64,000 bases of DNA from Sphagnum magellanicum (lineage: Eukaryota; Streptophyta; Sphagnopsida; Sphagnales; Sphagnaceae). This document shows positions 35,621-48,100 of the stretch, one piece after another; positions within the stretch are counted from its first letter, which is position 1; the number at the start of each line of letters is the position of its first letter. Under the pieces are notes generated by a model. It worked only from the letters and a program-made list of their open reading frames with translations. It made no database searches and was not told the DNA's origin. The DNA lies in NCBI GenBank assembly GCA_021904315.1, contig CM038917.1, positions 6,556,041 to 6,620,040 on the forward strand, read 5' to 3'. A program made the translations under genes and the position numbers.

Positions 35621-36953
35621 TCCCAAAATGTGAGGCCAGACTCAGCTGTCGCCTTGTCCTAGGTCCCTTCTCTTGTGAAGGTCCTTAACCTAGGGCTTTA
35701 CCCTACACAAAAAAACCATCAAGAAACTTGAAGAGAGAAAAAGAAAGATTGTGTTTTGGGAATGCCCAAGAGACACAGCTTTTCCCTACCAAAACAAGCC
35801 CACCCATTCACTCAAAAGAAACCCTTCACTGAATTCAATTCTATCCCTAAAATGTCCTTATTACAATCCTTCCTTTCACCCAACCTTCTTCTTCTTCTCC
35901 TCCTCTCTCTCTCTCTCTCAGAAATGTCTCTTTAAGAACACACATTTGGGAACAACTTGTTCATGCAAAAAATTGCATTTCATTGTTGTGGGCAATTCAT
36001 TGCAGATGATTATCAAATTGCCAACAACAACAAAAACAACAACAACACCACTGCCACCATCATCCCTCCTCTATTATACTAGACCCCAAGTCAGCTGGGC
36101 TCTGGGCCACTATATAACCTGGGCTTGTGAAAATCATGCTGGAAGGACATGAGGCCGTTGTGTTTTTCATTGTTCTTCTTGCAATTTGTTTGTTAGGAAA
36201 CTGAGTACAAGGTACACTACTGTTGTAACCCTGTTTTCGGGTGAATTTTAACTACCACAATGAAGAATTGTTGCAAAACGATGATGATGATCATCATCAT
36301 CATGCCTAGTTTCATGACCAGTTTCATAAAATACTTCTTCGCAAATTTTACAATTGTAACCTCATGATGATGCATAGTCCCTATGAAACTGGTTACAAAC
36401 TGGTAATAAGCTTTACAAGTATTGTATGACATCTGTGTACAATATATGTTGTGTGTAAGATGCAGCAGCTGCTGATCACATTGGCAGGGGGTGAAGAAGA
36501 AGAAAGAAATTGGGTTTCAAGAAGTACGTGGGAAGTAGTTTTGGTGGACATTCTTGCTTCTGGAGCACAAGCCTTGGAGCATCATCCCCATTGAAGTAAA
36601 TACATAACCTTATCTCATGAGCACTGAATTCATCTCCAAAAGTATCTCACTTACAAGTAAGTGTGTATTTGTATGTGTTGCACATGTTGCAAGACTCAGC
36701 TCTGGCTCTTAGAGATTCGGGTATATGACTATTATGCGAGGTTTTGTTTTTGTTTTTTGGGGGGGTGGTGGGAGGGGGATTTGGGTTTTCTCAAATGTTT
36801 CAGGAAAAAGAAGCGGGATTTGATTTCATTGAATATCAATCAACCAATAAATAAATATTCTTCTGGGATTATAAATCTCTGCTGCAGAATGCAATCACAT
36901 GATCATGGACACAATGTCTACTAGTGCTTCAGAGGAGGTGCCATGCTGTAGAA
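35621..36953. other. 5' flank of the zinc-knuckle/retropepsin gene
   Basis: Moderately AT-rich. Contains a 22-bp perfect palindrome of GAT/ATC triplets at 36280-36301 and an inverted pair 'accagtttcat'/'atgaaactggt' at about 36314 and 36391. Presumed to hold the promoter of the downstream intronless gene. No upstream exon is obvious. Confidence 0.5.
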
Positions 36954-38846
36954 ATGGATTCAGCTGGAGCTGCTCCTCCAAGGAAAATTTCGGTGAGCAC
37001 TAGTAGTAAAGAAGCAGCAGTCACAACAGCACCTTCCATCTCCTCCTCTTCGCGAAGGGGACGTGCAGTGTCAACAGCAGTATGTCATTGGTCTGAATAC
37101 AGAATCCCGAGGGGTGTACTTCTGGAAAGAGTACGCTCCGAAAAGTTACCTGTAGTGGATCAGTTGGTGTCACAGCAGCAGCAGCAACTGCCAAATGATA
37201 ATGATCATCAGTCTACTCTGAACTTGCTGGAGCAACGACAACAACAACAACAGCCGCAGCAGCAGCAGCAGCAGCAGCAGCATGTTGTCAATCCATCACA
37301 CTCCTCCAGCTCCTCCTCCCAATTGCCAAAGATTGAGGAGCAACAGAAGAAGAAGAATTCCGGCAGGAGTCAATCTTACACTCAATTATTGACTTACTGT
37401 ACTGTGTGTGGGAGTCCAGGACATCTTGGGTATGAATGTAACCATGGCCATATACTTCAAAGACCTGTATACTACAGAGAAAGCTCTTCAGGTGTAAATG
37501 CGAGTCTAGGTCGGCGAAGCTCTTCTAGATCGTCCAACAACAATAACACTCAGCAGCATATGACTGATGTAAATTCCTCCTTGTCCTCATCCTCCTCCAG
37601 CAATGAAGTCCATACTAAGAAAGACGCTGGTGGTGGTGGTCATGTGGAACAAAATGGAATTACTAAAGACAACAGAATCATCTCTTCAAAAGACTCAATG
37701 TCAGTAGCAGCAGCAGCAGCAGCAGCAACAGCAATGGCAGTGGCAGCAGCAGCAGTGACCATTCAAGTGGGTAGGGTGCCACGTTGTGCCACCAATCTTG
37801 AAGGTGCTGCCACCATCTCAGGTATCACTGGAGATGATAACAGTTCAATTGTTTGTGATCATCATGATGACCAAAACACTACAAATTTACTCAAAACAAA
37901 CAACGACCCATCATTGAGTCCATCATCAGACTTCATTTCAACTGATCCAGTTGCCCAGTCCAGTGCCACGACTCCAGACAGTTGTGGTGTTGTTGAGAAT
38001 TTACACAACAACAATGGATTGCAGGGGTCACATGCTGCTGTGACAAGCGATGATGATCTGAGCGGGGATGACAACACAATCCCAGTGCTGCATTCATCTG
38101 ATGCAATTCCTCAAGTGAATGTTATACAAAGTTCCCCACCACAAAACCAACCCAAACCAGCTAACCCTGGAGGAGGGGTACTAAGGTTGAAACATCCAGT
38201 AGCAAAACAAGGTGCCCAAGTGCATTTTCTTCTGAGAAGTCGAGCTACAGAGTGTCTGATGAGCAAGCCTAAAATCAAAGAAGAAGAAGAAGATGATGAA
38301 GATATGGCCATTGCTGCCACCACTGCATCATGTCACAATCTTATACCTTCTTCTTTGTCACAGCTGCAGCAGCATCAGAATCGCTGCTTCCAGCAGCAGC
38401 CTCAACTCCACGATGACTACTACTACTATTACAACAACAACTCCAAGGACAGAGTAGCAACAGTGTGTGGGACGGTGAATGGTGTGTTGACAACCATGTT
38501 GCTGGATACGGGTTCATCAATCTCAGCCATCACTAAGAGCTTTGCACAACAATTGCAGCTCAAGACATGGATGACAGGGGACTTTCTTGTCATCAATCAG
38601 CAGCAGCAGCAGCAACAACAGCAGGGATTTTTGAATGCTGAAACCATTGAAAAGTACCCCGAATGCTCGTGTTTAGTCACATTGAAGATTGGGGATCATG
38701 AGATGTCTGAGGTGGAGCTCAATGTGTTACCAGCTCAAATGTACAATGTCACATTGGGGAAAAACTGGCTCAAACATCAGAAAGCAATTTGTGATTATGA
38801 GCTTGATCTTTTGCAACTGCCAAGTCGGCTACTCTCCTGCTGTTGA
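36954..38846 (+). CDS. Intronless CCHC zinc-knuckle plus retropepsin protein, probably retroelement-derived
   Basis: A single open frame of 630 residues from the ATG at 36954; the frame also runs 30 bases upstream, but without an ATG. The N-terminal ~150 residues are basic and glutamine-rich (CAG/CAA runs at about 37228-37280). CTVCGSPGHLGYEC (about residues 149-162) is a canonical CCHC zinc knuckle. A low-complexity linker of some 340 residues follows, with Ser, Asn, Ala and acidic runs. The C-terminal ~140 residues form a retropepsin domain: VNGVLTTMLLDTGSSISAIT with the active-site DTGS, and VTLGKNWLKHQKAICDYE, equivalent to the Ty3/gypsy '(L)LGMDWL..H.A.IDY' block. No RT, integrase, primer site or LTRs flank it, and it has no stops or frameshifts. 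It is therefore likely a captured host gene that keeps the gag-knuckle/protease order. Its cellular role is unknown. Confidence 0.8.
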   Translation: MDSAGAAPPRKISVSTSSKEAAVTTAPSISSSSRRGRAVSTAVCHWSEYRIPRGVLLERVRSEKLPVVDQLVSQQQQQLPNDNDHQSTLNLLEQRQQQQQPQQQQQQQQHVVNPSHSSSSSSQLPKIEEQQKKKNSGRSQSYTQLLTYCTVCGSPGHLGYECNHGHILQRPVYYRESSSGVNASLGRRSSSRSSNNNNTQQHMTDVNSSLSSSSSSNEVHTKKDAGGGGHVEQNGITKDNRIISSKDSMSVAAAAAAATAMAVAAAAVTIQVGRVPRCATNLEGAATISGITGDDNSSIVCDHHDDQNTTNLLKTNNDPSLSPSSDFISTDPVAQSSATTPDSCGVVENLHNNNGLQGSHAAVTSDDDLSGDDNTIPVLHSSDAIPQVNVIQSSPPQNQPKPANPGGGVLRLKHPVAKQGAQVHFLLRSRATECLMSKPKIKEEEEDDEDMAIAATTASCHNLIPSSLSQLQQHQNRCFQQQPQLHDDYYYYYNNNSKDRVATVCGTVNGVLTTMLLDTGSSISAITKSFAQQLQLKTWMTGDFLVINQQQQQQQQQGFLNAETIEKYPECSCLVTLKIGDHEMSEVELNVLPAQMYNVTLGKNWLKHQKAICDYELDLLQLPSRLLSCC

Positions 38847-41800
38847 AGAAAGAGGCAAATAATTTCATTTGCTGCTCTGATTGATATTCTCCAATACACA
38901 CAATTCTAAACTTGTAGAGAATTTTTCACACAGATCATGATGATGGCATTCGATGATTTCAAACTGGGAATTTTTCAGGATGATTTTCAAAGATGATGTT
39001 TGATGATTTGCTGGAAATCTTTTGATGGTTTTTCACATGTGGGTGGGCGGGTCTCAAATTTTTTTCATCTTTTTTCCATGTTTTGGAAGTGTCAATGGTG
39101 AGCATTTCCAAGAGAACTAGAGCATTGAATAACAACAAAATGTATGTGGACAATGTTCATTCTTTCAAAGGCTTCCTCCTCATGATGTACCTAAAACTTA
39201 GGTCTTTTAAACTGGCAATTTTTTCCCCCAAAAAAAAAAGATTTTTAAATTGATTTTTTTTTTTCCAATTTTGGCAATTGAAAAAAATCATTGAATTTGT
39301 GATATACTATTTCCAAAATTTGGCACCAAAAAAAAAAGAAAAAGCTGGTGGGTCTTTGTAAGTAAAAATGTGTTTTTTAGAAGTTTTTGAGAACCAAGGT
39401 TACATACTAGAACCATTCTTTGCTTTTTTAAAGGGGTAGCAAAAATGCATTATGGGTAAGTAGTTGTGCATGGGGTTTTTTTTTTAATTTCTTAAAAAAT
39501 TGCCAAAATTTCACCAAAAATAAAAAAGAACCCTAAAAAAAATCACCAGATTTCTATACATGGTTCAAGAAGGTAGGAAAAATAAAATAAGAATACTACA
39601 TTTTCCCTTTCATATTTCTAATAGCCAAATTTGGCTAAATTGGCTTATGGATATTTGCCAACTTGGCTACATCACAAAATTTTATATGTATTGCACTTGG
39701 TGTTTATGAATCTGTGACATTTAATTTAATTTAACTTTTGCTTTCTTGTTAGTGGCGAGCATCTCAAGAGGGATGTAGCATTAAATGGCAACCAATTATC
39801 TCGACCTTCCAAAAAACAATTCCCTTTTATAGTCTTGCTACCTATTATAGCCAATATTAGAAATGTAGCAAACCTGACCCAAAACTGCACCTTTTTATTT
39901 GATGATTTTTTTTTTTCAAAATACAAAAAATCTTGCGACAAAATATTCTTTTTTTAAGATTAAATTTGCAATAGTGAGAAATTCTTCCCCTGAAAAAAAA
40001 AAAAAAAAACATTGGGGGTGTGTACTTGGCTGGTTTGGATGGTTTTAGGGTAGCAAATATTAGGGAATAAAAAATGAAATGGCTAATTTTTTCATGGATG
40101 CAAAATTCAAAAGTAAAACATTTTTTTTTAAAAAAATTTAAAAAAAGAAAAAAAAGAAAAGAAAAAGATGCATGTAGGTAGGTGGGTGGGGTGCAATAAA
40201 ATGTTGCTTAGGGCTTTAAAGCAACCCAATGAATTCCATTGAAATCAGAATTTTGAAAATTTCAATAAAATCATAACATTATTTTGTTCAAACAAACTTT
40301 TATTTTGGTCCCATGTAGCTATTTTCAAATCCAATATGAGGTGACATCAAAATAAAAATTCAACCCAAAAAATTTGTAATGTAAAAGATGATATTAAACT
40401 CTTTTGTATATCTAAAGACCAAAAATAGTTTAAGCATATGCTTCAACCACAAGGATTCTTGATGAGTGAAGTGAATTGAAAATTTTGCATAATCTTTCAT
40501 ATGGTTGTCTCTAAACAATTGATTTTGCGCAATTTTTCTTATGATTATCCATAGACAATTTTAAAAAAAAAAAAAACCTAATTTTCAAGCTTAATTATTT
40601 CACTCCTTTTCCCAACCCACCCACATGAATATGAAAAGGCAAACTAACATGTGCCTTTTCATGTCTATATGATATTTATATTAATTAAAATTAAATTTGA
40701 CATTGACATAAATAATGATGAACAATTGGAAACTACATGAAAATATATAAGAAAAAGAAAAAGAAAAAAAGTTGATTGTTATTGATAGTGCATAGCAATG
40801 TGAAGCCCAAGTAGTTTTAAGTGTAGGCTTCAACCATTGGGGACTCATAATGAGTGAATTTGGGATTAACTAAAAATTGTGCTAGCTAGCTAGACAAGAT
40901 GGGATTTAAGAAATTTGATGTGTAAAATTTATACATGGAACACAAGCAAGGAACTCAAATTCCTTCCCAAAACAACCAACTAAAATTCCTGCACTTGCAA
41001 TGACTTTGAGGTTTCTCCATGTAAGCCTTGAAATCTGAGGTTCAATTCTGTGTATGTCAATGGTTGACAAAACATCTTGCCAAGGAAACCTTCACAAATT
41101 TTCTGAGCAAAATTTTCTGAAAATGGGTTTGCAACATGACTAACGTACTTGTTCTCAATTTATGTGTCCAACGAAATTGTGCTCAATTAGTGCTGAATTG
41201 AATTCTCCTTAATTTTGTAGGTTTCAATTCAACCTGAAAAATTTACTGAGCAGAATTGAACAAAGAAGCGCATACAAATTTGCATAAGCAAAGCATAACT
41301 CAGTTAAAGTGTGCAAATTCATATTTTCCGACTACATGGGCATTCAAGGTTTATAGTTGCATGTCACGGATCAAGGCTTATAGATTACCTCGTTGCGACG
41401 TGCATCATGTGGAGCTAAAATACAACGATTTGATAGCAATTTTGGGTTGTATGAGTACCTTGACAAAACTGATATTTCAAGCAAGGACGGGTGGAATTGG
41501 ATTTGGAAGATGATGGTGGAAAACATGGCGCACCCTTCAAAGAATACATGTAAGGAATGTTTGAGAATACCACAAATTCCAAAAGTTTGGATTTGATTAA
41601 TCAAAGTGCGCTCTAAATCATAAGATATAATTGAACTTTAGGATATGTGATGGTCCCTAGTTTTTTTTGGGTCCTTATATGAATTCAATCCCCATTTTCA
41701 AACACAAAATTTGATGTCATTGATATCACGGTTGATGAACAAAATTGTTGGGGGACAATGCATTTAATCCAATAATAAAACAACTAACTTTTGTAGATGC

Positions 41801-42167
41801 AACATTAAAGCAATCTTGAAAATCAATTACATTACACACAACACATTGTAGATTGAATCAAATCTTGTGCAAAATTGCTTTATATTAATGCAATGTTAAC
41901 TAGGGGCAATCCAAGCAAACTATGAATTTCACAATGGGTAGGCATAAGGTATTCAATTGCAACATATTAATTTTATGCAGTTATTTGTGTGCATGTTTTG
42001 ATGTGGGTGATTTTGTTAGTTTCAATAGTGTTGGGTGCTAATTAAAAGTGCAAAACATAAGGTTCATACCGAATCACTTGGAAGCTTTGGAAGCTAACAA
42101 CATGTCAATTCACATAATAAACAAGGTATAATCTCTTCTTGTATCATGGTGTACACTAGGTGCACAA
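38847..42167. other. AT-rich intergenic DNA between the retropepsin gene and SAC9
   Basis: Many A/T homopolymers. A diverged direct repeat ('gagcatttccaagag...agcattgaataacaac' at about 39095; 'gagcatctcaagagg...agcattaaatggcaac' at about 39755) is visible. Open frames at 41256-41604 overlap on three frames and both strands. The final ~150 bp should be the SAC9 promoter/leader. No gene supported. Confidence 0.55.
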
Positions 42168-45100
42168 ATGAGGGAGACCTCGGTTCTCATACTAGAATTG
42201 GAATGTGGGGAGGTTGTGATAATTACAAGTATGGCAACTACGAAGGATACACATATTGTTACAATCGATCCCATCACTGGTTCACTACATTATAAAGGGC
42301 GTCAAGGATTGGAGGTATTTGAATCAGAAGACAAGGCAATGGAATTCATAACTACGACATCAAAAGCTATGGTGAAAAATACCATCCATGGAAAGGCCAT
42401 TTTGGGTTATGCAAACGTTGGAAGTATGGGCTTACTTTTAATCGCCACAAAGTTGCACGTTTCAATTCCAAAGCTCCCTTGTGGGGATTGTGTAAATACA
42501 GTTGTGGAGACCAAATGGGTGAAAATCCCACTTCAGAACCATGAATTTCAAGCCAAGAGCGAGCAAAAAAATGCAATTGATCTCATGGAAATTGCAATTG
42601 ACGGGTTGCATTACTTTTGTGAGACTAGAGACATAACAAGACCTTTTCCTAGTACTATAGTATTAGAAAACCCCAACCAGGAATTTGTATGGAACGAGTG
42701 GTTGTCTTCCCCTTTCAAAGCAATTGGGCTCCAAAACCATTGTGTTGTTCTTTTGCAGGTGTCATATTTAATTCTTTTTTCTTCTTCTTGTGCAATCGAC
42801 TTGCATTTTTGTTGACAACACATTGAAGTAGAAATTATCTTTCAAAAATTCCATATTAATTCTATATGAGTTTTCATGGTGATAGGAAAATATGACATTG
42901 TTTGAAATACTTATGAATGGAATAATAATATGAAAGCTCTCAAGGATGTTACTTAACAACTGCACAAATCTTTCTCTAGAGCAAATTCATAAGTTTGAAT
43001 ATAAAATTATTAGATGTGTTGTTTGATTTGTATTGCTAGGGGTTTGCTGAATCAAAGACATTCTCAGATGCCAATGGGAAGAAAGTGATGGTGGCACTCA
43101 CAACTCGAAGAAGCCGATTGCACCCAGGCACTCATTCCTTGGCTTGTGGTCTGAAACATTCATATAGTGCTGGTTAGTTTTTCTTTGCTTCTTTTCCAAT
43201 TTCAATGCAAAAGAACACACATGACCAAATTCTTCAACCCAACCCAACCCAACCCAACTCTCTATATACCATATATGTATTTAAATGCCATGATTTGTAA
43301 TTATTTGGTACATATGTTGTCCACTACACTACATGGTTGAAAATCAGCCCATTACTATGATTTTGAAGCTCAAGCATGCTCCCCAAACCAACTAGGGGAT
43401 GGCATGCATGAAGTGACTTTGGAATCATTTGTGCAGGCTCTTCAAATGTGACAATCCTAGGGTTGCCATGGATTTTAGAAACCGTAATTTGCAACTCGCC
43501 ATTCACCACCACTACCATTTTTGAGATTGTGTTTTTTGCTATGTGAATTAATTACAACATAATTAAAAGGTAGTGAATTTTTTAAAAAAAAAATTCAACA
43601 CATTGAATAAGCCCTTCTTATGGAAAACACAAATGTTATTTAACATATATATTAACCCATTTGCATGAAATCTGGCTCCAAATTGGTAGCTCACACACTA
43701 ATGTCGAGGATTAGGTTTATGAAGTTTTTATAACTTGGATTGGATTGTGAAGTGAAGGCAATAAAAAATAGGTGTAGCTTGGGTTTGGTGAATGGTTTAA
43801 TGGTTTAACCTTGATGTGTTGGACCATTTTATGTTGGGCTAGGCAATGAAGTGGAGTGTGAACAATTGGTTTGGCCTTACACCATGCCATTCGGCCGTCC
43901 ATTGCCTTTTAGTGTTTACCTTTGGAGACAAGGAACAATCCCCATTTGGTGGGAAGCTGATATCAAAGGAACCTTGGTGGAAACAAACATTCATGTCCAT
44001 GAAACGAACCCGTATGTTGGTTTTGATATTTACTTCCATAGGCTTATTAACCGCTACCCAAATGCTAATGATAAGGATAATAAGTTATGCATAGTATGCA
44101 TCAATCTACTCAAAACTTCAATAGGGGAACCCGAACTACAATTGTCACAACATTTCCAAGAGGCAATCAACTATATAAAATCCAACAATGAAGTTCCAAA
44201 TGCAAACCTTTGCTTTAGGAACTACGATTGGGATGCCAATACTAGGGTGCTTGGGGTACCCAACACGGTGCATGGGCTTTGGCAACTTTTGAAGGACCCA
44301 ACGATTGGAATAGGATTTGGGATGGGTGAATATCATGACTTGAACATAGGGAAACAACGGGATATTAAAAAGCCGGATACTCCCAACAAAGGTCTCATAG
44401 GTGGTGGAAGTTTCCGAATGGTATGTAAGCAAGAAGGTGTGCTTCGCTTCAATTGTGGTAGTTCTCTAAATCGAACGAACGTTGCAAGCTTTTTGGGAAT
44501 AGTTCAAGTTTTAATGGAGCAATGTCGAAGGCTTGGCCTTCCTCTAGATTCACCAAAGTATGTTCCACCACTTTCACAAGAGGGGGGGAGTCCAATTGAA
44601 CCCCCTAAAGGATCTTTTGGACCATTGCCACCGGGATGGGAGGAACGTAACGACTTTGTAACGGGGCAAGTCTTCTATGTCGACCATAATTTACGCACCA
44701 CCACATGGTGTCACCCATGCCCGGATAAGCCATGGAGACGCTTTGACATGACCATTGATGAGTTTCGGGGTTGTTCAATGCAAGCACCTATTACAGAGTT
44801 GGTAGACTTGTTCTTGAAGGCTGCTAATGTACATGCAATGCTTAATTATACAAGTTCCAAAGCAACCCATAGTGATATCATTCAAATCTTTGGTGAACAA
44901 GTTAACATGGAATCGAAATCTATTTCACCCAACAAGCTAGATGATCAAGATGGATGTGCAAATGTGTTGTTGGATAGTACCCGTCAAAAGCAACAAGAAA
45001 TGTTCCTTGGCCTAAGATATCATCAACATTTTCCATCCATTCCAAGCCAACCATTGCAGGTCTTTTTTCCCCCTCCATTGTTATCTACTATTGTTCTCAA

Positions 45101-48100
45101 TGAAAGATTAACAAATTAAACAAATTTGACGACCAAAAAGTTTGGGTGAAGGAAACAACAACATGATTACTAAGGACATGGTCCGAGTTTATTTTCAAGT
45201 TGTTACAAATCATTTTATATGTAGAGATTGACATGTTTGAATATTGAATGTCAAAATCTCCCCCCAAATTCATTCAGAAGTAGTGGGGTGTTTGGGTTTA
45301 GGGGTTTTAGGGTTTAGGGTTTAAGGATCCATGGATTCATCTATCACATGCTGATTTTTCTGATGTATATATCTCATTTTGTGAATTTGATATAGGTCTT
45401 GACACGCGGGCCATTCGCTAGCCTCTTGAAGTGTGTCCCCAACATGTTTCCTTCTCTATGTTCTCAAAATGCCCTTGTAGGGTCCAAGCACAAAGAAACT
45501 ATATGGGTAAAAATTTCACCCTAGCCACAAAGTTTGGCCCAAAGATCCCAAAAACAAATTCATGCAAAATTTATTACACCCCAAAAAAATTAGAAGTCTT
45601 TTTTCTAGTTAAAAATAAAATAAAATAAAATGCTTATTACAAAATAATATTAATTATCATGCTAGATCATTCATTGTTGGAGATTTACACTAGAGTTTCT
45701 TTTATATATGTCTTTGGTACTTAATTTTTGGCTCCTAAATTGTTGCAGGTGTGTCCATGTTCAGGTAAGGTGGAGGTAGCATGTGTCTTGGCAGAGGCAG
45801 GACATGTTTGTCAAGTGATTTTGTCCATAGCCCATGGATTGGATGACATGACATACCCCATGTCCTTTGACTTGCACATTGGAAGAAACATGGATGAGCT
45901 CCACCTTGCACTTGAGGTTTCTAAGCCCTTTTGTTGTGCACCTTAATGAATTCAGTTAGTTATGTCCTTGGTATCAAAACAATTTGTCCAAGAATGGTTA
46001 TTCATCCCATTGGTCTTTTATTTATTTATATTTATTTATTTATTTACATGCAAGCGAGCTCATTGGATTTTATGTAAAAATCAAAATGACTGAAAAATGG
46101 TAATAAAACAATCAAGTAGTGTGTCCTTTGTCTATGTGAGCTTCACAAGTGATGGTCAAGTTTATGTTGAAGCCTAGGGAATCAAAATACCACGATGCTC
46201 AAGTGGAACCCAATTGCAATATCAAGTGCCAAGAGCTATGAATTTAGATGGCACGCTTCTAACAAAGGGCATGTCCGAAGAGAAAGCTTGGAATTTTCTA
46301 TATGACTTTGAAGAGCATGATATGAAGATCGACTTTCTCACACGAGTGGTTGTCTTTACTTTCCATCCGGGCAATACTAACCTCCCCATGACCCTTGGCA
46401 AGGTAAACCCTACTATAATCAATTTTAATGAATAAATTAATGTTGGCATGTGGTGCAAAATATAATTTATTGAGAAATTATCATCCAAATTTTTTGACCC
46501 ATTGAAGTTATTAATTTGACTAAACAAGTTGGGTAGTTGTAATTCACAGTTGGAGGTTCTAGGCATCTCTTTACCTTGGCAAAGACTTTGCAAGGAATTT
46601 GATATGAGCATAGACACCATTACATCTGAGCTCAACAATAGTAGTCAAAGAATTGATGGAGTCACTCACACAATTGTTCCTCCAACCTCAAACTCAAACT
46701 CAACACACCAAGTGAACATTGACATAGATCAATGCAACATAGTTTTGGCATCAAAGTCTCTTGGCAATTGGAAACCTTTTGTAGCTTCAAATTTTGAGAA
46801 GTGTCAAAATGCTTCTTTCACAACAAATGGTGCTATTGCAACATATATCCAACTTGTCACCACTTTTTGTAATAATGGTCATGTATGTGCAATGAAGCAA
46901 AGGTGTTGTGTAAATTTAATACAAAATTTTATTTTCACTTGAATAGAAAAGCCATGTATATTGTACCTAGGTTAACAATACATTTAAAAATTACCCAAAT
47001 ATGAATTATAAAGCAAAATGGTTTAAAGTTCGGCTTCTTTCAAAGTACATATAAATTTATTACAATAATTTCCATAAACTTATATTTCCCCAAATATGGG
47101 GTCGCAATTTTTTTGACTTTATCAACCTTTCGAACACTATTAGATTAGTAAACTTTGTTTGTGTTCATTAGGTAACTACCAAGAAGGAATTGATCAATAT
47201 GTGCAGGGAAAACCATTAACATATCAAGAAGCAATGGAGCTCGAGATTATGCGCCTCCGTTTAGGGTTGTCAATTGCACAAAGAAATTCTAGTTTAATAT
47301 CGAAAGCTCAAGATCCGGCATTTTTGAATCCTAATCAACTTATCCACCTGGGATATGCAATTCAAGTAACAAAAAAATCGAAAATTGTGAATAAGAATAG
47401 AAAATTGATTTCTGCAATTGTGTAAGAAATTTGTGAATGCTTAAAAAATTTCCAATAGAAGGGGACCCAATTTAACAATTGATTTATCAAGCAATAGATT
47501 TTTGTGATTTATTCTTTTGTGTATATTAATTATACAAGCTTTTGTATATTAACTTGTGTAGTTATACAAGTTGTTGTTGTTGTTTGGATGTAGGTTCAAA
47601 ATGTTACACAACATTTAACTACAATAGCACAAACAAAAGCCGAGGACAAGAAGCTTGCACTTATTGGGTTACAACCAGAAGATGCTGCAAATATTGAGGC
47701 TTTGGATGAGCAATGTCATCACATTGAATGCACCCACCCAAATTGCAATCTATGGCTTTTGCATCAAACAGTGAACAAGGTGGTTGGTAATGAGCCGAGG
47801 CCATTAGGTTGCATTCCGCCGCTTATAAAATGTGTTGAATGCAAACAATTTGTACCCGATAGTCGGTGCCTATCAAGCTACAACAACACCCATAGTTTGC
47901 CATTGGGATGTACTTGCTTAAATTGTGGGCCTCCATTGAAAGAAGAAAATAATAATATGGTATTATTCTGTAAGCATTGTCTTCAAGGACCAGATCACCT
48001 TGTGAAAGATGCGATGCTCTTAGTTTCAATTCAGATGCAAATTTCCATGCGCCACCGAATGCGCATAATGGCAGCTGCCACCAAGGCTTTGAAGGAGCTT

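Noticed and set aside
35751-36152. 133-codon plus-strand frame
   Set aside because: Starts at GTG, composed of Pro/Ser/Thr and low-complexity stretches from pyrimidine runs; no domain and no splice context.
36924-36953. Upstream extension of the retropepsin gene by ten codons
   Set aside because: It begins at GTG; the first ATG in frame is at 36954.
36954-38846. Interpretation as an active retrotransposon
   Set aside because: No LTRs, primer site, RT or integrase near it, and the knuckle-protease linker is far too long for a working gag-pol.
41256-41604. Frames upstream of SAC9, one with a 'WNWIWK' string reminiscent of LINE reverse-transcriptase tails
   Set aside because: Only one short motif, no flanking RT or endonuclease similarity, overlapping frames on both strands.
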